Assembly: GCF_015159595.1 (NCBI RefSeq)
Contig: NZ_CP063304.1
Location: 2,232,001 to 2,296,000 of the forward strand
DNA length: 64,000 nt
Source: Blautia liquoris
Lineage (GTDB): Bacteria > Bacillota > Clostridia > Lachnospirales > Lachnospiraceae
Reading direction: 5' to 3'
Position numbers and translations under genes: made by a program. Shown here piece by piece: positions 16,956 to 25,893 of this stretch. The notes beneath the pieces were generated by a model. It searched no databases. It was given only the letters and a program-made list of their open reading frames with translations, and had not been told where the DNA came from. Each line of letters starts with the position of its first letter. The stretch's first letter is position 1.

Positions 16956-19652
16956 TCACTCCTTTGACACTTCAACGGTTAAGGTTCCTATATCGCCGCA
17001 TAGCATAGAACGATCGATCTTTATCCGTTCCATCTCACCGGGTGCCATATATGATTTTTTAGTTGTTTTAATTATTTTGCCATCGCCTTTAACCAGCAGC
17101 TCTGCATCTGTGTATACACCTGTCGGCCTCATCGATAATGTGATCGTTTCATCTGACAGCTCCTTTACAATCATTTGGGGGATCACATAACCAATGCCTT
17201 CCCCAGCCTCTGTCACAATATGAGTCGAAGTTGTCTTTTTTCTCATGCTTTCTCCCAATACATACTTCGCCGCATTTCTCCCGGCTCTCTGACTTTCTTC
17301 TGTTACAAAATCTACCAGATCATGGACATGAAGTACATTTCCGCAGGCAAAAACCCCCTCTATGCTTGTTTCCATCCACTGATTGACTTTTGCTCCTTTT
17401 GTATGCGGATCCATCACCACACCCATCTCACGTGTCAGTTCATTCTCAGGAATCAGCCCGACTGACAGAAGAATCGTATCACAGTCATAATCAACCCCTG
17501 TTCCTTGTACCGGCTGTTTGTTTTCGTCTACTTCAGATATTGTAACACTCTCCACCCGATCTTTACCCCGTATATCCGTGATGGTATGACTCAGCAGAAG
17601 TGGAATGTCGAAGTCATGCAGGCACTGAACAATATTTCGATTCAGGCCGCTGGAATAAGGCATGATCTCCGCCACCGCCAGTACCTTGGCCCCTTCCAGT
17701 GTCATGCGCCTTGCCATAATCATTCCTATGTCACCGGAACCCAGAATGATTACCCTTTTTCCCACCATATATCCATCAATATTGATATATCTTTGGGCGG
17801 TTCCCGCTGTCATGATTCCTGACGGTCTCGTTCCCGGAATACTGATCGCACCTCGCGGACGTTCGCGGCATCCCATCGCAAGGATAATGCTTTTTGCATA
17901 AAAGGTCTGATAACCATATTCTTTGCTTACAGCTTGAATCCTTTTATCCTTTGTAATGTGAAGAACCATCGTACCCAGTTCGTACACAATACCGATCCGT
18001 TCGAGTTCTTCGATAAATCGGCCGGCATACTGAGGTCCCGTCAGCTGTTCTTTAAACTGGTGAATACCGAATCCATTGTGAATACACTGCTGCAGGATAC
18101 CGCCCAGCTCCTGATCCCGTTCCAGCACAAGAATATCTTGTAATCCATTTTGATATGCCTCTATTGCTGCCGCCAGTCCAGCAGGACCGCCTCCAACGAC
18201 AATTAAATCATATTTTGAATTGTTTTCTTTTGTTCGCCCTGTCAAAATATAGGAATCAGGACCATCATACATAATCTTCTCCCTGTTCACTTTTAGTTCC
18301 CTTGCCAGAATCTCCACTACTTTCGGTTCACAGAACCCCCCCTGGCATCTTCCTGTGCCCGGTCTCACTCTTTTCTTGATTCCTTTTACGGTTGTCGCTC
18401 CCGCATTGCGATGAATCGCATCGACAATTTCTCCCTCTGTAATTGTCTCACAACGGCAAATCACATTTTTATACCTTGGGTCTTTTTCAATCAGCTTCTC
18501 TTTTTCCCCGACAGACAAAGACTTAAAGGAGACAATGCCACGTCTGTTTGGATTGAACTTCCAATCAGGCTGTATATCTCCTAAAATTTCTGTCACAATC
18601 TTTTTCACTTCAAGTGCAATCGCAGGCGCTGATGTCAGACCAGGAGAATCAATTCCCGCTACATTGATCAGGCCCGGACATGCTGCAGATTCTTCGACGA
18701 TAAAGTCATCCCGATCAGAAGATGCCCGTAAACCGGCGAAAGACCGGATCACATTCTGGAAGGGAATATGATCAACCAGCCGCATCACCTGACTGCGGAT
18801 AAACTTTAGACCCTCCCCTGTCGTCTCCAGTCCGTCTTTATTATGCCTTTGCACAGAAGTTGGTCCAAGCAGAACATTGCCGTGAACAGTCGGAACAACC
18901 AGAACTCCTTTGCTCTCACGTGTGGGACATGGGAAAATTACAGAGTTTACCAATGATGATGAGTCTTTATCCAATACAAAATACTGACCACTCCTTGGTA
19001 TGATATGAAAATGCTCACCGCCTGCCATGGCACTGATTTCGTCTGCATAGACTCCGGCACAGTTTATCAGAACTCTGCTCTTGCAGCTTTCTTGATTCGT
19101 TCTGATCTCAAATCCAGAATTTACTTTATGTATCTGAGTCACCATATGATTAAGTGCCAGTTCTACACCATTATCCATTGCATTTTCCATATAGGCAATG
19201 GCAAGTTCCCAAGGTCCGACAATCCCCGCCGTTGGCGCCAGCAGACCTTCCTTTACATCCTTTTTCACATTTGGTTCTCGTTTTAAGATCTCTTCTCTGT
19301 TAAGTCTCCTTACCGGAACACCATTTTCCTGTGATCGCACTTGCAGCTCATCCAGAATCCTTATTTCATCATCTGTAAACGCCAGTGTCATAGATCCTGT
19401 CTGTCTATATGGGACTTGAAGTTCCTGACAAACTCCCGGATATAAGCGATTTCCCTCTACATTGAATCTTGCCTTTTTCGTACCCGGAACCGGATCATAT
19501 CCGGAATGAACAATTGCACTATTCGCCATAGTGGTACTGTTTGCTATATCATTTCCTTTCTCCAATACGAGAATATTGGCCTGATATCTGGATAATTCTC
19601 TTGCTATCGCTGATCCGATAATTCCTGCACCGATAATCACAATATCATACAT
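16956..19652 (-). CDS. Fused GlpA-like glycerol-3-phosphate dehydrogenase and NAD/FAD oxidoreductase
   Basis: An 898-residue protein with three parts. Residues 1 to about 370 are a DAO-fold flavoprotein (VIIGAGIIGSAIAREL) like GlpA/GlpD, with RSFAGLRASSDRDDFIVEE and VAGIDSPGLTSAPAIA. Residues about 395-455 form a BFD-like [2Fe-2S] domain with CRCE and GRCQGGFCEP cysteines. From about residue 483 a second FAD/NAD oxidoreductase begins (LIVVGGGPAGLAAAIEA), with a second nucleotide site at ILGSGDIGMIMARR. In most Clostridia the two halves are separate genes followed by DUF1667; here one uninterrupted frame joins them. It should oxidise sn-glycerol 3-phosphate to dihydroxyacetone phosphate and pass electrons through the Fe-S centre to the second flavin. 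First gene of its operon, ATG after AAAGGAG. Confidence 0.9.
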   Translation of the reverse strand: MYDIVIIGAGIIGSAIARELSRYQANILVLEKGNDIANSTTMANSAIVHSGYDPVPGTKKARFNVEGNRLYPGVCQELQVPYRQTGSMTLAFTDDEIRILDELQVRSQENGVPVRRLNREEILKREPNVKKDVKEGLLAPTAGIVGPWELAIAYMENAMDNGVELALNHMVTQIHKVNSGFEIRTNQESCKSRVLINCAGVYADEISAMAGGEHFHIIPRSGQYFVLDKDSSSLVNSVIFPCPTRESKGVLVVPTVHGNVLLGPTSVQRHNKDGLETTGEGLKFIRSQVMRLVDHIPFQNVIRSFAGLRASSDRDDFIVEESAACPGLINVAGIDSPGLTSAPAIALEVKKIVTEILGDIQPDWKFNPNRRGIVSFKSLSVGEKEKLIEKDPRYKNVICRCETITEGEIVDAIHRNAGATTVKGIKKRVRPGTGRCQGGFCEPKVVEILARELKVNREKIMYDGPDSYILTGRTKENNSKYDLIVVGGGPAGLAAAIEAYQNGLQDILVLERDQELGGILQQCIHNGFGIHQFKEQLTGPQYAGRFIEELERIGIVYELGTMVLHITKDKRIQAVSKEYGYQTFYAKSIILAMGCRERPRGAISIPGTRPSGIMTAGTAQRYINIDGYMVGKRVIILGSGDIGMIMARRMTLEGAKVLAVAEIMPYSSGLNRNIVQCLHDFDIPLLLSHTITDIRGKDRVESVTISEVDENKQPVQGTGVDYDCDTILLSVGLIPENELTREMGVVMDPHTKGAKVNQWMETSIEGVFACGNVLHVHDLVDFVTEESQRAGRNAAKYVLGESMRKKTTSTHIVTEAGEGIGYVIPQMIVKELSDETITLSMRPTGVYTDAELLVKGDGKIIKTTKKSYMAPGEMERIKIDRSMLCGDIGTLTVEVSKE

Positions 19653-19683
19653 AACAATCTCCTTTAAAATATCTCATACAGAA

Positions 19684-19729
19684 AAAGCACATTAAGCCGA
19701 TCAGATATCTAAATCGGCTAATGTGCTTT
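19684..19729 (-). terminator. Leader terminator of the glp operon, probable GlpP target
   Basis: On the minus strand GCACATTAGCCGAT and ATCGGCTTAATGTGC pair, with one bulged T, and TTTTTC follows. The hairpin lies between the promoter at 19762-19790 and the ATG at 19652, so it would stop transcription before the first gene unless suppressed. GlpP antiterminators act on leader terminators of this kind, and glpP is a member of the operon. Confidence 0.82.
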
Positions 19730-19761
19730 CTCTCATTCTCTGCAACTATTAACTTAATTTC

Positions 19762-19790
19762 ATAATATCATGTGAACTATTCAAAGTCAA
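19762..19790 (-). promoter_or_regulatory. Sigma-A promoter of the glp operon
   Basis: TTGACT (19785-19790) and TATTAT (19762-19767) on the minus strand are 17 bases apart. The predicted start near 19755 gives a leader of about 100 bases that contains the terminator hairpin. Confidence 0.75.
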
Positions 19791-19842
19791 CAACTGTTGT
19801 GATTTATTTCTGACCTTTTTTTTAAATCTTCACACTTTTTTC

Positions 19843-19871
19843 TTGTAAAATGTCATATTGTTTGGTATAAT
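19843..19871 (+). promoter_or_regulatory. Sigma-A promoter upstream of the LytTR gene
   Basis: TTGTAA (19843-19848) and a perfect TATAAT (19866-19871) are separated by 17 bases. The RNA would begin near 19878, over 210 bases before the LytTR start codon. A weaker second promoter is possible near 20045-20075 (TTTACA, then an A/T-rich -10 region). Confidence 0.65.
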
Positions 19872-19877
19872 AGAGAC

Positions 19878-20040
19878 GGTTAGATTATATCACTTCTTGA
19901 TATATCGCCTGAACTATCGGATATATGGGTGTCTGGTGTTTCAGGAGATATTTCCATTTCCGGCAAACTCTTATTGGCTTTTTGCCCATCTTTCTGTGAA
20001 TTCTACCACATACATCATAAAACCGACCACTTAATTAAAT
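19878..20040 (+). other. Long structured leader of the LytTR operon
   Basis: No open frame with a ribosome binding site is present. An imperfect stem of about 16 pairs can form between 19899-19915 (GATATATCGCCTGAAC) and the segment ending near 19955 (GTTTCAGGAGATATTTC). A second small hairpin, GGCAAA with TTTTGCC, lies near 19961-19986. I could not match the sequence to a riboswitch class I know. It could be an untranslated leader, a small RNA ahead of the second promoter, or ordinary intergenic DNA. Confidence 0.35.
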
Positions 20041-20094
20041 GATGTTTACAATGTTGACTTTATATGATTATATTATTGTAAAGGGAGACGTGTT

Positions 20095-20547
20095 ATGAAA
20101 ATAAAATTTGAAACAGATGATTCCTTGGATGAAGATGAAATCATCGTAAAATGCCGTTCCTTCGATTGTCATATTCAGGAACTCAAGGCGGCAATTCAAG
20201 AAGTATATGATTCTCAAAGTAAGATTACTTTATATAAAGAAAGCACTGCTTATTATATACCGTTGGAGAATGTGCTGTTTTTTGAGACGGAAAACAGTCA
20301 TGTACAGGCCCATACCGAAAAAGATATCTTTCAGGTGAAATACCGGCTGTATGAGCTTGAGGAAATATTGCCTGGATATTTTATACGTATATCCAAGTCA
20401 TCAATCTTGAACATAAGACGTATCTACGGTATAGATCATTCCTTTCATACACCCGTCACCATTCATTTTCAGGACACACATAAGCAGGTCTATGTATCAC
20501 GTTATTATTATAAATCGTTGAAAGAGCGAATCAAAGAAATGAGGTAG
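20095..20547 (+). CDS. LytTR-domain DNA-binding regulator
   Basis: A 150-residue protein that is essentially a free LytTR domain without a receiver domain. After an acidic N-terminus (about 50 residues) come ESTAYYIPLENVLFFETEN, VKYRLYELEEILP, FIRISKSSILNIRRI and VSRYYYKSLKERI, the standard LytTR strands. Stand-alone LytTR regulators are usually encoded with a small membrane protein that restrains them, and here a membrane protein gene follows after 4 bases. Good ribosome binding site AAAGGGAGA. Confidence 0.92.
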   Translation: MKIKFETDDSLDEDEIIVKCRSFDCHIQELKAAIQEVYDSQSKITLYKESTAYYIPLENVLFFETENSHVQAHTEKDIFQVKYRLYELEEILPGYFIRISKSSILNIRRIYGIDHSFHTPVTIHFQDTHKQVYVSRYYYKSLKERIKEMR

Positions 20548-20551
20548 CGCT

Positions 20552-21259
20552 ATGAAAAGGAAAAGAATTATCTTTGGAATCATATTAATTGCAGGGGCTG
20601 TTCTTCTGCTTCTGGGAAATATGCAGCTGTTAAATGGCATCCGCGTCAGCACAATTATATTCACAGTACTGTTTGCTGCTACGTTTTTTGAGAGCCTCTT
20701 CCGCCGCAGTATACCAGGCGTTTTATTCTCCATCGCTTTCCTGGCAATTGTATACTCCAAACCTCTGGGGATAGAATCACTGACCCCCTGGCCGGTGTTG
20801 GGTGCAGCTTTTCTGGCAAGTGCAGGTCTCTCCCTGATCTATCATCCAAAACGGAGATATCAAGCTCATAATGAGTGGTCTGCAAAAGAATGGGAAGATT
20901 TTTATGACACAGATGATATCATAGATGAAAACAATATAAAATTTACCACCACATTTGGAAACAGTATCAAATATGTAACTTCGGCAAATTTTAAGAGTGC
21001 CCAAATTGAGTGTAATTTTGGTAATATGAAAGTATATTTTGACAATGCTGTCATCCTGGAGCAAAAAGCAGTGATCCATCTTGATATCTCTTTCAGCGGA
21101 ATAGAACTTTTTATCCCGAAAGGATGGACTGTTATTGATCATACAGAGAGACCTTTCAGCGGCAGTAGGCAGATAAACGAGAGCCAGCCCGATGGAAGCG
21201 CCACAGTTCTGCTGACCGGTGATATCAGCTTTTCTGAAATCACCCTCAACTATACCTGA
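20552..21259 (+). CDS. LiaF-like membrane protein, probable partner of the LytTR regulator
   Basis: The 235-residue protein has four short hydrophobic segments in the first 100 residues (IIFGIILIAGAVLLLLGNM, TIIFTVLFAATFFESLF, GVLFSIAFLAIVYS and VLGAAFLASAGLSLIY). A hydrophilic region follows, then a C-terminal beta-rich domain resembling the LiaF/DUF2154 cell-wall stress domain (KVYFDNAVILEQKAVIHLDI, GIELFIPKGWTVI, GDISFSEITL). Only 4 bases separate it from the LytTR gene. A sensing or inhibitory role at the membrane is inferred from comparable LytTR-membrane protein pairs. Confidence 0.8.
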   Translation: MKRKRIIFGIILIAGAVLLLLGNMQLLNGIRVSTIIFTVLFAATFFESLFRRSIPGVLFSIAFLAIVYSKPLGIESLTPWPVLGAAFLASAGLSLIYHPKRRYQAHNEWSAKEWEDFYDTDDIIDENNIKFTTTFGNSIKYVTSANFKSAQIECNFGNMKVYFDNAVILEQKAVIHLDISFSGIELFIPKGWTVIDHTERPFSGSRQINESQPDGSATVLLTGDISFSEITLNYT

Positions 21260-21269
21260 TGTAAAAACA

Positions 21270-21313
21270 AAAGTTTATGCTTTTTCATGCATGCATGGAA
21301 AAGCATAAACTTT
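21270..21313. terminator. Bidirectional terminator between convergent genes
   Basis: AAAGTTTATGCTTTT and its complement AAAAGCATAAACTTT form a long stem around a CATGCATG-rich loop. It separates the convergent LiaF-like and M28 peptidase genes and serves both. The inner CATGCATGCATG also recalls the core of the interspersed element. Confidence 0.85.
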
Positions 21314-21327
21314 ATAACCAGAACACT

Positions 21328-22575
21328 CTACATTTCATCAAAGTACATGTTCAGTTTTTCTTTCATCTCTTCCGGAACTTTTCTGGCAAATGGGAAGATC
21401 TCGATATTTGCAAGGTTCTTTGCTATACATAGCAGAACATTGGCACTTCTTCGAAGCGACCACGGAGAAATAAGATCTATGGTATCAAAGCGTGTATGCA
21501 TGCCGAAACCATCACGATTCAACGTCATGGCCGGAATCCCTTTCCATGCAAAACTATTCGAATCGCTTCCCCAGATATCATTCTTAATTGAGACACCCAT
21601 GCCCGCCTCATGCATCATATAAGAAAGTATCTCGCATACCGATGAATCCGCGGTGACACCCAGTACTGTTCCTCCAATCAGTTGTCCGGCAAGATCAACA
21701 TTCATGTTAAATCTGTGTTTGTCGAGTTCTGTCTCGTGTGCTTTTACGTAAGCCTGACTGCCGCAGAGTCCCACTTCTTCGGCTCCAAACCAGAGGAATT
21801 CAATCGTACGCCTCGGTGCGTTTTTCGCAAAGTATCTTGCTAGTTCCATAATAATTGCGGCCCCTGCAAGATTATCATATGCTCCTGGCCCCTGTGGAAC
21901 CGAGTCATAGTGAGCACTCAAAGTCAGGATTTCATCCGGTTGGTCACTGCCTTCAATTTTAACGACAATGTTTCTGGAAGATCGTCTTACTTTTTTTTGT
22001 TCCAGAATCAGTTTTACCTGAGCTGCACCTTTCTCAACCAGCTCCACGGCATCTTTATAGTGTACACTCACTCCTTGTATCGGCGTCCTGGCCAAATCTT
22101 TCAGACGGAAACTATCCGGTTTTAAGTCTTCTCCCTCGTCATTCGGGGTACCTGATATTGTAACAAAGCCGGCGACTTTGCAATCCACAAGTTTCTCATA
22201 AACCGCTTTTTTCACTGGCCCATTAATCATGACAATCTTTCCCCCTGCGCCGGAAAGACTAATATCATCCCCGTTTTCAACATATAAAAACGGTGCTGTA
22301 ACACCACCTTTAGGAGTGCTGCCACATCTTTGATATCCACTCACCAGATATTCTTTCTCATAAGGCTGTGTGACAATCAGCCTGGCCTGTGTAATCTCAT
22401 ACGCCGAAAACAGAAATTCTTCTGATGTCCCCGTAACACCTGCCTCAGCCAGACTTTGTAATATCTCGTCACCGGCCTTTTCTTCGTTTTCGGTTCCTGC
22501 TTCTCTACTGTATTGGAATTTTTCCATAAACTCGTATTGTCTTTTTCCACTAATTTCATCATAAGCCGATTCCAT
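21328..22575 (-). CDS. M28-family zinc aminopeptidase
   Basis: A 415-residue di-zinc peptidase. Metal ligands and catalytic residues appear in SAHYDSVPQGPGAYDNLAG (His, Asp), WFGAEEVGLCGSQAY (catalytic Glu and Glu ligand), MNVDLAG and the late MHTRFDTID (His). A protease-associated domain lies between residues about 100 and 190 (FLYVENGDDISL through VSVHYKDAVELVEKGA). No signal peptide is seen, so it is cytoplasmic. It is the last gene of the cutC-transglutaminase-M28 unit, which follows a peptide-type importer, and probably trims imported peptides. Confidence 0.9.
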   Translation of the reverse strand: MESAYDEISGKRQYEFMEKFQYSREAGTENEEKAGDEILQSLAEAGVTGTSEEFLFSAYEITQARLIVTQPYEKEYLVSGYQRCGSTPKGGVTAPFLYVENGDDISLSGAGGKIVMINGPVKKAVYEKLVDCKVAGFVTISGTPNDEGEDLKPDSFRLKDLARTPIQGVSVHYKDAVELVEKGAAQVKLILEQKKVRRSSRNIVVKIEGSDQPDEILTLSAHYDSVPQGPGAYDNLAGAAIIMELARYFAKNAPRRTIEFLWFGAEEVGLCGSQAYVKAHETELDKHRFNMNVDLAGQLIGGTVLGVTADSSVCEILSYMMHEAGMGVSIKNDIWGSDSNSFAWKGIPAMTLNRDGFGMHTRFDTIDLISPWSLRRSANVLLCIAKNLANIEIFPFARKVPEEMKEKLNMYFDEM

Positions 22576-22599
22576 AATCTTCTCCTCCTTTCGTGTTCT

Positions 22600-25098
22600 T
22601 CATATTTCTCTTACGGTCTCCATGATTCGCAGCAGCATATCGCCGGTTCCCACATTATATCCGCTTTGTGCATAGACACAATGGAGCCTTTGGTCTGTAA
22701 TAAAAATCAGCGGAAGTTTTTCGAAATCGACATACATACGTCTGCCTAACATCTCTATATTCTTTGCAAAGTCATCATAACAAACCTGTATCTTCGGGAA
22801 CCTGTGAAGTACTTCAAAGATATTCTGATTCTCCAACACTTCTTTCGACCGCACAATAAATATCATACGTTCCTGATACTCTTCATACTCTTCCTGATTC
22901 TCCAGGATTTCGTTTAAGATATGCACAGTCGGCTCTCGATTCCCCTCCAGCCAGAAAAATATATATTTATGCCCATCGCTGATTTTGCTTCCGCTGATTT
23001 TTTCGCCGTCCTGATCCTCTACAAAGAAATCCGGCATATCAATATCGAGAAGCATATCTGCCAGATTCGCCTGCCTCATCTTAAGAGGAATTTGTTTTTT
23101 CTGGTTTCGATCGAGATCAAACTCGAATTTATTCGTCAGAACAGAGCCATTTGGCAGGCGGGCTGCCGTCAGGATCTGATATGTCCCGACTGCAAGATTC
23201 AACCGAAGTTGTCCCTCTTTCCACTCATGATCAGAAAGATTCAATGAATAAAAAATTCCATCTTGTTCTCGTGAAATGCTCCAATTCTGATGATAAATCC
23301 AGGAATCGTCGGGATCGGAACAAAGCGTCAGTATGCAGTCACAGACATCCTCTTTCAACACCGGAACAAAACGGTCCTCTCTCCAGTATTCCATCGCATC
23401 TGTGGCGGGATTTAATCTTGCCGCCAGCCCAAAAGTACGTGCAATAGCGACAAAAAGTACTTTTTTTGATCTGGTACTTGCTGTCTGAAGCCGCATACAT
23501 GCCGCTGGAACTGTGATGAGATTGTCATACTCTCTCTTAGGATCTGAAGAGATATTCTCATCAATCCATTCCCAGATCTTTTCTGGATCATTTTGAAAAC
23601 ATTTTTTCTCTGTATCAGAAAACTTCTCGGAAATCTCTTTTCGCCAGGTGGTCAGTACTTCGTTCTCCACTCTGGGATTCACCACATATGACATGAATAT
23701 CTCACTGTTTTGCTCCCAGCTTTCCTGATAAGATAGAGCATACTGCAGATGCTCTTCGAGAACCTTTCGGCTGCAGTCAGCTTGATCTTTTATAGTCAGA
23801 CACCCAAGCATCTTCTCTCTTTGATCTTTCGTTTTTGGATCTGCACTCAGGAATGTTTCCCTGTCCGGATTCGAAAACCGATTGATCTTTTCCTGGCGAA
23901 GCTTAGCAGCATGAGTCAGGCGGATATCGTTTTCTCTGATCCGCTCGATGCTTGGGACCTCCGTGTGAACTGGCATGTCACGCGGAGCGGACAGATCATG
24001 GGACACCCATATATTCTTTGAACTATCTTCAACACCTGAGCTTCTTTTTTTATCGGATATAACCACTGTACAGTGTTCTTCTCTTCGCACATCAATGTAT
24101 GCCTCTCCCAGACGTTTCTCGTGTTCTCCGGATACGACATAGATGCGCAGACTTCCCAGTCCGGTAAAAAGTTGTGTCTTTCCCTCATTGTCTGTTCTTG
24201 TCTCTGCAATCGGGACAAATTGCGCATAATTGACAACCTCAAAGAAAACCTGGGCATCCGAAACCGGCCTGTGAGCTTCATCTCTTACTTCGACGGTAAT
24301 CCTTTTTACGACTGCATAACGGTCCAGTTCGTTTAGCACTGTAACTGTCTGTTTCTTTCCGATCAAGTTTATCTCATCTTGTGCAGAGTCAAACTTTCTG
24401 GAATGAATCATCATGGCCCGTGAAGATGCATTCAAAAACCATCCTTGATTTAAAATTGGCTGTGGTTCACAGGCTCCGGTAAAGTACCACGTTCCGTCAC
24501 ACCACATTTCCACCCATGCATGATTATCATCACAGTGTGCCCAGTACGGAGCATATACCTGTCTTGAAGGAATCCCGACACTTCTCAGTGCATTGACCAT
24601 AAAGGTTGATTCCTCGCCACACCTTCCAATTCCTCTTTGATAAACGCCCAGAGCAGACAGCGTTCTTGCATCTGTACTCTGATAGGTAACCTCTTTGGCA
24701 CACCAATGATTGACTTCCAGCAAAGCCTCTTTTTTGTCTAAATCCTTGATACGGTCTTTTAGACTCTCATAGAACAGACTCCTGCAGGGACGTATCTCTT
24801 CCTCATTGACCCTGTGAAACAGAACATAATTCAGAAAAATGTCCTCTGGCAGACTGCGGACTTCACTATATTCTTCATAAAGCCGATACCCGTGACATGC
24901 GTAGTCAAAAAAGTATTCAAACGGATAATTACCGATATCGCTGCAGGGCATGAATGCATAAAGGTACTTTACTGCCAGTGCCACTTCCTGCGTACAGGCA
25001 GCAATTTTATCATCTATCTTCGAAAATACTCTCGGAATCTCCTCTTTTCTTATAATATATTCCTTTTCAATTCGCTGCCTGTTTTGCTGTAAAAACAT
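22600..25098 (-). CDS. Large transglutaminase-like domain protein
   Basis: An 832-residue protein without signal peptide or membrane segments. The transglutaminase-like papain-fold core is at about residues 150-230: GRCGEESTFMVNALRSVGI carries the nucleophilic Cys, DDNHAWVEMW the His, and the usual Asp is replaced by Glu in TGACEPQ. A carboxypeptidase-regulatory-like beta domain follows (about 260-345). A middle region of alpha-helical character repeats a transglutaminase-like fragment (ITVPAACMRLQTASTRSKKV), and the last 150 residues look thioredoxin-like (YIFFWLEGNREPTVHILNEI ... LPLIFITDQRLHCVYAQSG) without a CxxC pair. The frame can begin at GTG 25107, but the AGAGG in the cutC stop region favours the ATG at 25098. 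Likely a peptidase or amidase acting on imported material; function unproven. Confidence 0.8.
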   Translation of the reverse strand: MFLQQNRQRIEKEYIIRKEEIPRVFSKIDDKIAACTQEVALAVKYLYAFMPCSDIGNYPFEYFFDYACHGYRLYEEYSEVRSLPEDIFLNYVLFHRVNEEEIRPCRSLFYESLKDRIKDLDKKEALLEVNHWCAKEVTYQSTDARTLSALGVYQRGIGRCGEESTFMVNALRSVGIPSRQVYAPYWAHCDDNHAWVEMWCDGTWYFTGACEPQPILNQGWFLNASSRAMMIHSRKFDSAQDEINLIGKKQTVTVLNELDRYAVVKRITVEVRDEAHRPVSDAQVFFEVVNYAQFVPIAETRTDNEGKTQLFTGLGSLRIYVVSGEHEKRLGEAYIDVRREEHCTVVISDKKRSSGVEDSSKNIWVSHDLSAPRDMPVHTEVPSIERIRENDIRLTHAAKLRQEKINRFSNPDRETFLSADPKTKDQREKMLGCLTIKDQADCSRKVLEEHLQYALSYQESWEQNSEIFMSYVVNPRVENEVLTTWRKEISEKFSDTEKKCFQNDPEKIWEWIDENISSDPKREYDNLITVPAACMRLQTASTRSKKVLFVAIARTFGLAARLNPATDAMEYWREDRFVPVLKEDVCDCILTLCSDPDDSWIYHQNWSISREQDGIFYSLNLSDHEWKEGQLRLNLAVGTYQILTAARLPNGSVLTNKFEFDLDRNQKKQIPLKMRQANLADMLLDIDMPDFFVEDQDGEKISGSKISDGHKYIFFWLEGNREPTVHILNEILENQEEYEEYQERMIFIVRSKEVLENQNIFEVLHRFPKIQVCYDDFAKNIEMLGRRMYVDFEKLPLIFITDQRLHCVYAQSGYNVGTGDMLLRIMETVREI

Positions 25099-25103
25099 AG
25101 TAT

Positions 25104-25862
25104 TCACCTCTTCTGCAGTCTGTTGATTATCTGTCTTGCTTCTTTTATCTTTCCTTCGTCTGTACGCCAGATCTCATATTCACTGATACCGGGCGCTCCC
25201 ATATTCACGTTCGTTTTTCGGTATGTCATAGGGCTTTCAAGTACAATTTTTCCGGACATATGGTAACACGTGGCACCTGTATATGGGTATAACTCCTCGA
25301 TAACCTGTGCATTTACTCCACTACCCGCCTGAATGGCAACCTTTCCCTCTGATGCCTGAACCAGTTCCCGGATCAGATCTTTTCCATCGATACAAAGATT
25401 TTCCTGTCCGGAAGTTAGAATCGTATCAATCCCCAGATTTATAACCTGATCCAGTGTGGTAAATGGATCCTTACATACATCAAAGGCACGGTGAAGCGTC
25501 ACAGACATATCCCCACGTTTCTCCATAAGTATGTTCATCCGTTCCATATCCAGCGATCCATCTGCTTTCAGGACGCCGATGACAATCCCATCGGCTCCCA
25601 TTCTGCGATAGGCATCGACAGCGTCACAGATCAGTTTAAATTCAAAATCTGTATAACAAAAGTCTCCAAATCTTGGCCGGATCAATACATGAATACGTAT
25701 ATCCGTCTTTTTTCGAACCTCGTCAAAAAGCCAGGGATCTGGTGTTGTTCCCCCAATGAGAAGATTCTGGCACAGTTCCAGCCGGTCTGCACCGCCCTTA
25801 TATGCCGCAACTGCAGATTCTACTGAATCTACACAGGCCTCTAATGTGATATGTTTCATCAC
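25104..25862 (-). CDS. cutC: CutC-family TIM-barrel protein
   Basis: A 252-residue PF03932 protein: ACVDSVESAVAAYKGGADRLELCQN, GGTTPDP, HVLIRPRFGDFCYTDFE, VTLHRAFDVC and TSGQENLCIDG are the family signatures. It was named for copper homeostasis, but that role is doubtful and several members appear to be metabolic. Its presence with fucosidase, peptidase and transport genes supports a catabolic role. The palindromic element at 25902-26085 lies directly upstream, and AGGAGG precedes the ATG. The stop overlaps the ribosome binding site of the next gene. Confidence 0.9.
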   Translation of the reverse strand: MMKHITLEACVDSVESAVAAYKGGADRLELCQNLLIGGTTPDPWLFDEVRKKTDIRIHVLIRPRFGDFCYTDFEFKLICDAVDAYRRMGADGIVIGVLKADGSLDMERMNILMEKRGDMSVTLHRAFDVCKDPFTTLDQVINLGIDTILTSGQENLCIDGKDLIRELVQASEGKVAIQAGSGVNAQVIEELYPYTGATCYHMSGKIVLESPMTYRKTNVNMGAPGISEYEIWRTDEGKIKEARQIINRLQKR

Positions 25863-25893
25863 CCGTCCTCCTGATAAGTTGAATGATTTTTTT

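Noticed and set aside
19878-20010. Possible purine-type or other known riboswitch upstream of the LytTR gene
   Set aside because: TATAT..., ATATGG-like and TTCTACC-like pieces occur, but their order and spacing do not fit the three-way junction consensus.
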